Shown here: one piece after another, positions 58,561 to 64,000 of the stretch | Layout: each line of letters opens with the position of its first letter | Position numbering within the stretch: position 1 is the stretch's first letter | From: Capitulum mitella | Taxonomy: Eukaryota; Arthropoda; Thecostraca; Pollicipedomorpha; Pollicipedidae | Length of the DNA: 64,000 bases | Assembly (NCBI GenBank): GCA_030062745.1 | Contig: CP099840.1 | Span: forward strand, 35,963,101 to 36,027,100 | Reading direction: 5' to 3' | Made by a program: the position numbers and the translations under genes | Notes under the pieces: model-generated | What the model was told of the DNA's origin: nothing | What the model saw: only the letters and a program-made list of their open reading frames with translations | Database searches by the model: none

Positions 58561-61449
58561 AGGCGGTTCAACCTAAGATGACCTCTGGTGACCTCAGTAT
58601 TGATTTCATTGTACTAAGTCTGGGTGCTTTCTTCTACTTCCGCGAAGGCCTTTCCAACGACGTTTTCACTTTTTCTGTGGGACTTATATTTCTCGAGATC
58701 CGGGGGGGGGGGCGGGGAGGGGCTCATGCGCCATCGGTCCGGCGAAAGTGGGTGCGAAGGTTGGCCCGACGATGGTTAATATTCGTAAATTAGTCCTGAA
58801 ATTTGCCGCCACACTGGTATACCTTCATTTCAGTTGCTTGCTGCTTAAGGGAACTTCGACTCAATATCTGCGCCCCGTCTAGCTGTTTAACTGTCATACG
58901 TATTAGAGACGAAATAGCTGAGATGAAATGGAATGGTAACGCACCACAGGATCTCCAAGAACGCTCGTCACAGGAAGTATACATTTTATTTCGGATGGAA
59001 AAGAACTGAAATGAAGTTAAAATTTTGTTCGGTTTGTTAGGGTCGCAGAGTTAACGTAACGCAACGCATGTAGGGCGTTGTCTGTGCAAAGTTGTCAACA
59101 TAGGTTCAAAACAGCATGATCTTAAACGTCATGACACTAGGATATCACTTACGAATTTAATAATGATATGGCTAATGTAGACATTAGAAGAATCGTATAT
59201 GTGTATACAATGAACGTATAACAGTGTAATGCATTAGGCAGGCCTGACAAAGGATTCCGCTCATTTAATAAGAATGCGTTTAAAAACCGTTTTTGTACTA
59301 AACTCGTTTTTGTACCCACATTGCTCCTAGTGGTTTCAAACAAAATAGCATTCATCATGAGCCTTCAAATATTCTGCCTAATGAGAGGACGGAAGCAGAG
59401 AACATCACAAGCAGATCACAGAAAGAAAGACCCTGCTGAACTAGGTATAGTTAAATCGATTGTCAGTGCCAAAATTTCGGTTCAGCTCAAATAGACACAT
59501 CAAAATTTCGCGTTTGCCTTTCATTTTGTCCATTTGGCCCCAAATATCTTTATTTCACCTTTGGCTTCCCGTATCTCTGAATTTTTACCCGTCCTCTTGC
59601 CATCATTTGAAAATTTCGTGGTGTTAAAAAGCGATATTCGAAAATCATGTGTAGTGCAAAAAGCCCGGATGCCCCATCAACCGCAGACGCACGCCCTGCC
59701 GTGGACCCAGAGATGAAGAGGACAGAAATTGATGAAGTCGCCGAAGTCAAGTGAGTTATCATCAGCGCGTTTTGGCCAGCGACTTAATTCATGAAATAAA
59801 GCTTATCGAAAATAAAGGAACCAACCGTCCGTTCATGACCTGTTCAAATGAGAGGCGGACGTTGGCAATAAAACCACGCTCCATTAGTACCACGTCTTAT
59901 CTGCAAACGAACAACAGAACCACTGACATCACGCAAACTTAGCACAACAGATTACCTTATAAATCATCGAAGCCCATAACTATCTAGCTCATGCAAGGCG
60001 CCGTTCAGTGAGGTAGCGTTCTTCCGTCGTCGGCACATTTCCACGTTATCGTCCTGTAGTAATTCGGCGTGGAAGATAGCTGGCCTGCGCGGGGCATTGT
60101 TTGTCTATTGAATGGACCGTGCCAGCCGGTGCCGGCAGGTCGCGGGTGCAGTCCACGGGGAACGCCGATCGTCAGCCTGTTTTGTAGCGGGATTGACCGA
60201 CAGGCAGCCGATATACGGGCCGCATAGGGCAGGCCGGCCCAGCGCCGCGCCATCGCCGGCTTCTCAATTGATCAACCGATGCCTGCTGCCTTGGGCGGCT
60301 CGGCACGAGACGCGGTGGCTCGCTCACAAAATGGCGACCGTAAGCTGCGCCTGGCCGAGCCGCACGTGACGGTTTCGGCCGCCATTGGGGATTGGATTTA
60401 ACGGCAGCCGGCGGCAGCATCCTGAAGAGATTACGTCCAGTGCCACTTGCACCAACGTTCGGCTGTATGAGTTATTCGCGACCGTGTCCTACATATCATC
60501 GCAGTCCACTTCTGCAATACGCCGACGGAATACAACTGTTCACATCACGGAAGCACAAAAGAAAGCGGCGGCTACCAAAATGTAGAGGACAGGCATAAGT
60601 TATGTCGAAACTCTAATTTTTTATCATATTGGTTCTGTTCTTTTCCCAGTGGGAATGGAAGCGAGTAGGAAAGGGCTGGCCGCGGTTCTCATTTGTGCTC
60701 CTCTTCTGTCCCACCTGCAAGTTTTCCGATGGCTGTTGGCTCCTTAGTCTTCATAGGAGTTCGTGGCCTCTTTGTCCCCTCTTCCCGAGGATTCCAGTGA
60801 CAGGGAATGAAACGATCTTCTGTCGCTCCATCTCTCTTCAGCTGAGATATATACTGTGGCAAGAATGCGTAAAGATAAACAGGGGTCAGCTTCATACAAT
60901 TTCATTCTGCCAGAGGTCTCAACGCTTGGAAAACGGTCCTTCCAATGAAGTGCTGCGAAGGGTATCAGTGCACATATGAAGTGAGACGAAAGTCTGTCCA
61001 TGACTCGCAAAGGAATGTGAATTACACCAGCCTCTTGAGTCAATTGAACGGGATTATGATACGGTTTCCATTAAAAGCTGAGTAAACTAAAATTCTTCAA
61101 ATAGATACGACTTACCATCTAAATAAACAGATTTAGATGGTAAGTCGCAGATCGGCTTCCTCAAAAACGAAACGGGGGATAGAGGTGCGCTAATATTGAC
61201 TGGAGTTAAGGTTAAGCCGTCACTCATAAACTGAACTCGTCGAAGACTTGTTGAAGACAAAACAAATTATGGAATCGGGTGCTGTTGTTTCATACAGGAA
61301 GTTTCGGGAAAACAGGACTCATTCGAGTCCACCGTGCAGAGGGTAACAACAAAAACTGGTTGAAAAACTTTCACCAACATAAACCATGAGCAATGCTATT
61401 TTGCCTTCTGTTTAACTCTTCTCTCTCCTCTTTGTTCCTCCCGGTACAG
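58561..61449. other. Intergenic sequence with one exon-like piece
   Basis: 58570-58600 resembles part of the piggyBac-type element (DR4 of TGACCT). A G-rich run lies near 58702. 60100-60420 is a GC-rich island. 59655-59750 is exon-like: AG before, GTGAGT after, and an open frame containing SPDAPSTADARPAVDPEMKR. No partner exon was found, so I do not call a gene. Confidence 0.4.
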
Positions 61450-62402
61450 CACTTGTTCCAGATGAGCACCCCTACACTCCAGGCCCAGTGACGCTCGACG
61501 TTTGGCCTACTGGATCGCAGCGCTGCATGCTGCTTAAGGAAGCGCATAGACAACCGCACCGACTTGACCACCTCCTTCAGTTCCTGGATGCTTCTGGAGT
61601 TGTTTCGGCACATCTGGGGCTTCGGCACACAGAGGTCTCAGACCCGGAGGATGGGGCGGCCATGAGATTGGCTCCTTGAGAGGGGTGAGTTATGCGTCGA
61701 ACCTCTCTCGCAGCCACCTCCGAGTCAGGGCGGCGGAGTAAGCAGTTACGTCATATTGCTGGAACTACTGGTCCTGCAAGGCTGACACCGTGTCTTTGTG
61801 TGAGGCTCTTCCAGAACATGGGCACGACTCGCCTGTACCTCACGGAATTCACGATGACACGCTGGCCGCCCGAGCCTTCAGAGAAGAACGGGGCAGTGAT
61901 GCTGTGCGCGCTCAGGACGCTTCAAGCAGTGCACTTGAGGCTGTAGAGAGATTGCTCAGCAAATTCTCCTAGCAGTCCAGTAGACCAGAACCTGTAGTTC
62001 CGCCTGTTTACACCGCCATCAAGAAAGATGCGATTCTTAAAAAAAACAAGGTTCTCTTCGAAGGATGCCGACGCGTCACATTACCTCAGACGTCAGGCAC
62101 TGTTGGCGGTTCTGGACTGTCTATCATCCCGGGAAAGCTTATGATAGATGCTGGTCTTATATGGAAAGAAGTGGAGGCCATCTCTCGCGATCCGGCCTAC
62201 TGTTGGCTTGATGCATGCAAGCTCTTGGCTGAGTCTCCGCAAAGATTTCTTCGGGCGTCGGTGGAAGACGCTCCTTGTCTCGTTTGCTGAATCCGAGGCC
62301 GTGTTTCGGCTTGTTCAAGTATTCAACACTATCTCGTTGCATAAACGTGCGAATTACGCCCTAAATGTGTTCCGGTTTGGCGCTTTAAGGGCTCAAGAAT
62401 AA
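61450..62402 (+). pseudogene. Unrecognised coding-like stretch, interrupted
   Basis: After a polypyrimidine tract and CGGTACAG the frame reads LVPDEHPYTPGPVTLDVWPT to TGA 61677-61679. Another frame then runs from about 61746 to TGA 62288-62290 with one TAG (61970-61972): ALPEHGHDSPVPHGIHDDTL before the TAG, PVYTAIKKDAILKKNKVLFE and IPGKLMIDAGLIWKEVEAIS after it. A third frame continues as ESEAVFRLVQVFNTISLHKR to 62402. Codon use and residue mix look protein-coding, but I do not recognise the family. It may be a decayed mobile-element ORF or a host pseudogene, or a gene with assembly indels. Confidence 0.45.
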
Positions 62403-63480
62403 CCTGAATTTGCGTTGTGTTTTCACAACCGAAGCAGTGTCGATTAAGACTGGTCCAATTTCGTTTTTTTTTTTATCCGTACGGTAGGGAAACATGACAA
62501 ACAAAAAAGCTACAACCGTAAACCAAAACAGAAAAACAACATCTCTTGCTAAATGCAAGCGTGCCAAAATATACATATTGCACCCACATGACCTCCAGCG
62601 GCGTTGGCAACGCAATTTTTTTGTAATCATGAGATGTTCGGCGGCTCAACGCAGTCAGATGTTCAGATTGACAGTCTACGCAACTTAGGTGGCCCACTGG
62701 ATTTTTCTTCGAAGCGTATCTAATCAGCCTGAATAATCTGAGAAGGAAGATGAATGAAGACTATGCATCCAGTGGTTTTTTCCTTCGATTTACAAGAACC
62801 AAATTTGCTATGATCTAAATTCAAGGACTATCAAGAATTCAGTTTGAATGATCCTGCTTATATCAAAACAGTGTGCTCAAGACGCGTCTAAGAAGGTGGC
62901 AACCCCCTCCCCCACCCTTTAAGGAGCACAATGAATCTGTTGTGAGGAGAAAAATCGCGAGAGGAACAGACGGCCTTGTTATCATTTCAAACATCTTTTA
63001 ACTGCCCCCCGCATTCAGGAGGATCCTGTGTGCACCCCTGAATTCGGCCTCCCATTTTGTACCCATTAGTTTGCAATTCCACCATACTCAATAAACGATC
63101 GAAATTAAATCAGCTGAGGCCCACATGGTCCGGGAATGCATCAGACTAACAGAACTCCCTCAGCCTTCTTTACTCGGGCCAACAGTCGGTAAATCTCACC
63201 ATTTGGAGGCCGGCTGCCGGAGCAGTCCTGGGCGTCTACGGCGAGACACCCGCAGTCCTGAAGTGGCAGACTCACACGAACGAGCGTCTGACGGCTGCCG
63301 ACAAACTACGGCGGAGTGGTCGCGTGAGCCGCCAGCCCCTCCCCTCTGCCCGCCCCTCCGGAACAGTCCGAAATCCGAGCCCCGGGCGTCTCGACCAAAT
63401 GGAGGGCCGCGATCAAAGGCAACCGTCAGTCTCGATCGCCCCTGGACGCCGACACGGCTGCGCCGGCTGCCAGCTCAGCC
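62403..63480. other. Intergenic sequence
   Basis: AT-rich to about 63120, with a (T)9 run near 62464, then GC-rich. No gene or known repeat is supported. Confidence 0.5.
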
Positions 63481-63495
63481 GTGCCACGTGCCCGG

Positions 63496-63612
63496 CCCGC
63501 CATGAACTGTCACCGTCACGCGCCACACGCGTCCGATCCCACCATGAACTGTCACCGTCAGGCGCCCTACGCTTCCAGCCCCACCATGAACTGTCACCGT
63601 CGCGCGCCACGT
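63496..63612 (+). repeat. Minisatellite, CCATGAACTGTCACCGTC units
   Basis: Three copies of a unit of about 43 bp beginning CCATGAACTGTCACCGTC, followed by (A/G)CGCGCC-type sequence. Confidence 0.85.
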
Positions 63613-63937
63613 CTAAATAAATCCGGGTGCCTTAACTGCGCCGACCGCGGCGTGCCTGTCTCTTGTTTATGGCTGAGCGTGCGACAAAACAATATCACGT
63701 AAAGTTTGCTCACAAGACCTTGGGGAAATTCCGACTTTTTATGGCGTGTTGTCAGGTGAGATCAGTCCGTGTAAACAAGGGTGTGGCGTTTTCGGTGGCG
63801 AAATAAGTGGGCCGGACAAAAACAAATATTTCAAGTCGTTGGAATGTTTAGATGTCGATAAAAACCACGACATCTCGGGAAATGTCTTTCACGGAAACAT
63901 ATCTGTGCAACTTCCCATCAGAAAATACATGTGCATA

Positions 63938-64000
63938 TACAGTGGACTCCCGCTATTCGCGCATTTGCAAATACAATGGATTCCCGGTATTCGCGGCTTG
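63938..64000 (+). mobile_element. Left end of a Tigger/pogo-like DNA transposon, cut by the window edge
   Basis: TA followed by CAGTGGACTCCCGCTATTCG, the style of terminal inverted repeat found in pogo/Tigger elements, and a second, related copy CAATGGATTCCCGGTATTCG at about 63973. The element continues outside the window, so its length and coding capacity are unknown. Confidence 0.55.

Noticed and set aside
60656-60751. 30-codon signal-peptide-like frame MEASRKGLAAVLICAPLLSH
   Set aside because: Too short and isolated; no splice partner or conservation evidence.
1-64000. tRNA, rRNA or other structured RNA genes
   Set aside because: None recognised by eye; a tRNAscan-SE or Infernal run would be decisive.

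Overview
Kind of DNA. This is a eukaryotic, animal nuclear window. It has spliceosomal introns with GT-AG borders, eleven- and sixteen-exon genes, decayed LINE and DNA-transposon copies, microsatellites, and many GC-rich minisatellites. A sperm-type axoneme gene and a large TTYTYFTT-repeat (DUF4758-type) surface protein suggest an arthropod, plausibly a crustacean with flagellated sperm such as a barnacle. The species call is inference only. Several coding exons need single-base homopolymer corrections, and one exon carries a 67-bp out-of-frame duplication. Both look like uncorrected long-read assembly errors.

Layout. Positions 1-15681 hold GC-rich islands, degenerate minisatellites and AT-rich filler, with no exon I can defend. 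Positions 15682-40737 (+) hold one very large gene (its 5' end is not found). It has a small lead exon, a 5-kb exon of TTYTYFTT modules and Ser/Arg/Ala-rich sequence, two small exons, a 5.5-kb exon of more modules and Ser/Thr/Pro-rich sequence, a 7-residue repeat stalk, then EGF-like, SEA-like, calcium-binding EGF and EGF domains, one transmembrane helix and a cytoplasmic tail of about 310 residues on six further exons. Positions 40738-44503 are a gene-free gap. Positions 44504-52890 (-) hold a complete eleven-exon gene for an ODAD3/CCDC151-type outer dynein arm docking protein of 575 residues, with every splice phase agreeing. An X-box (RFX site) lies 121 bp upstream of its start codon. Its introns contain a piggyBac-type MITE with a nuclear-receptor half-site array, a miniature relative of that MITE, a second MITE and microsatellites. 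Positions 52891-64000 hold a dead LINE reverse transcriptase fragment, a palindromic TA tract, an unrecognised decayed coding stretch near 61.4-62.4 kb, a minisatellite, and a Tigger/pogo-like end at the right edge.

How it works together. The two genes converge tail to tail. ODAD3 helps anchor outer dynein arms to axonemal doublets. The neighbour has the TTYTYFTT modules and SEA/EGF/TM layout of proteins named after a sea urchin sperm flagellar membrane protein. A shared sperm-flagellum role is an attractive but untested inference. The oddest structural signal is minisatellite growth at the exon borders of the large gene, including an array that copies one splice donor eight times.
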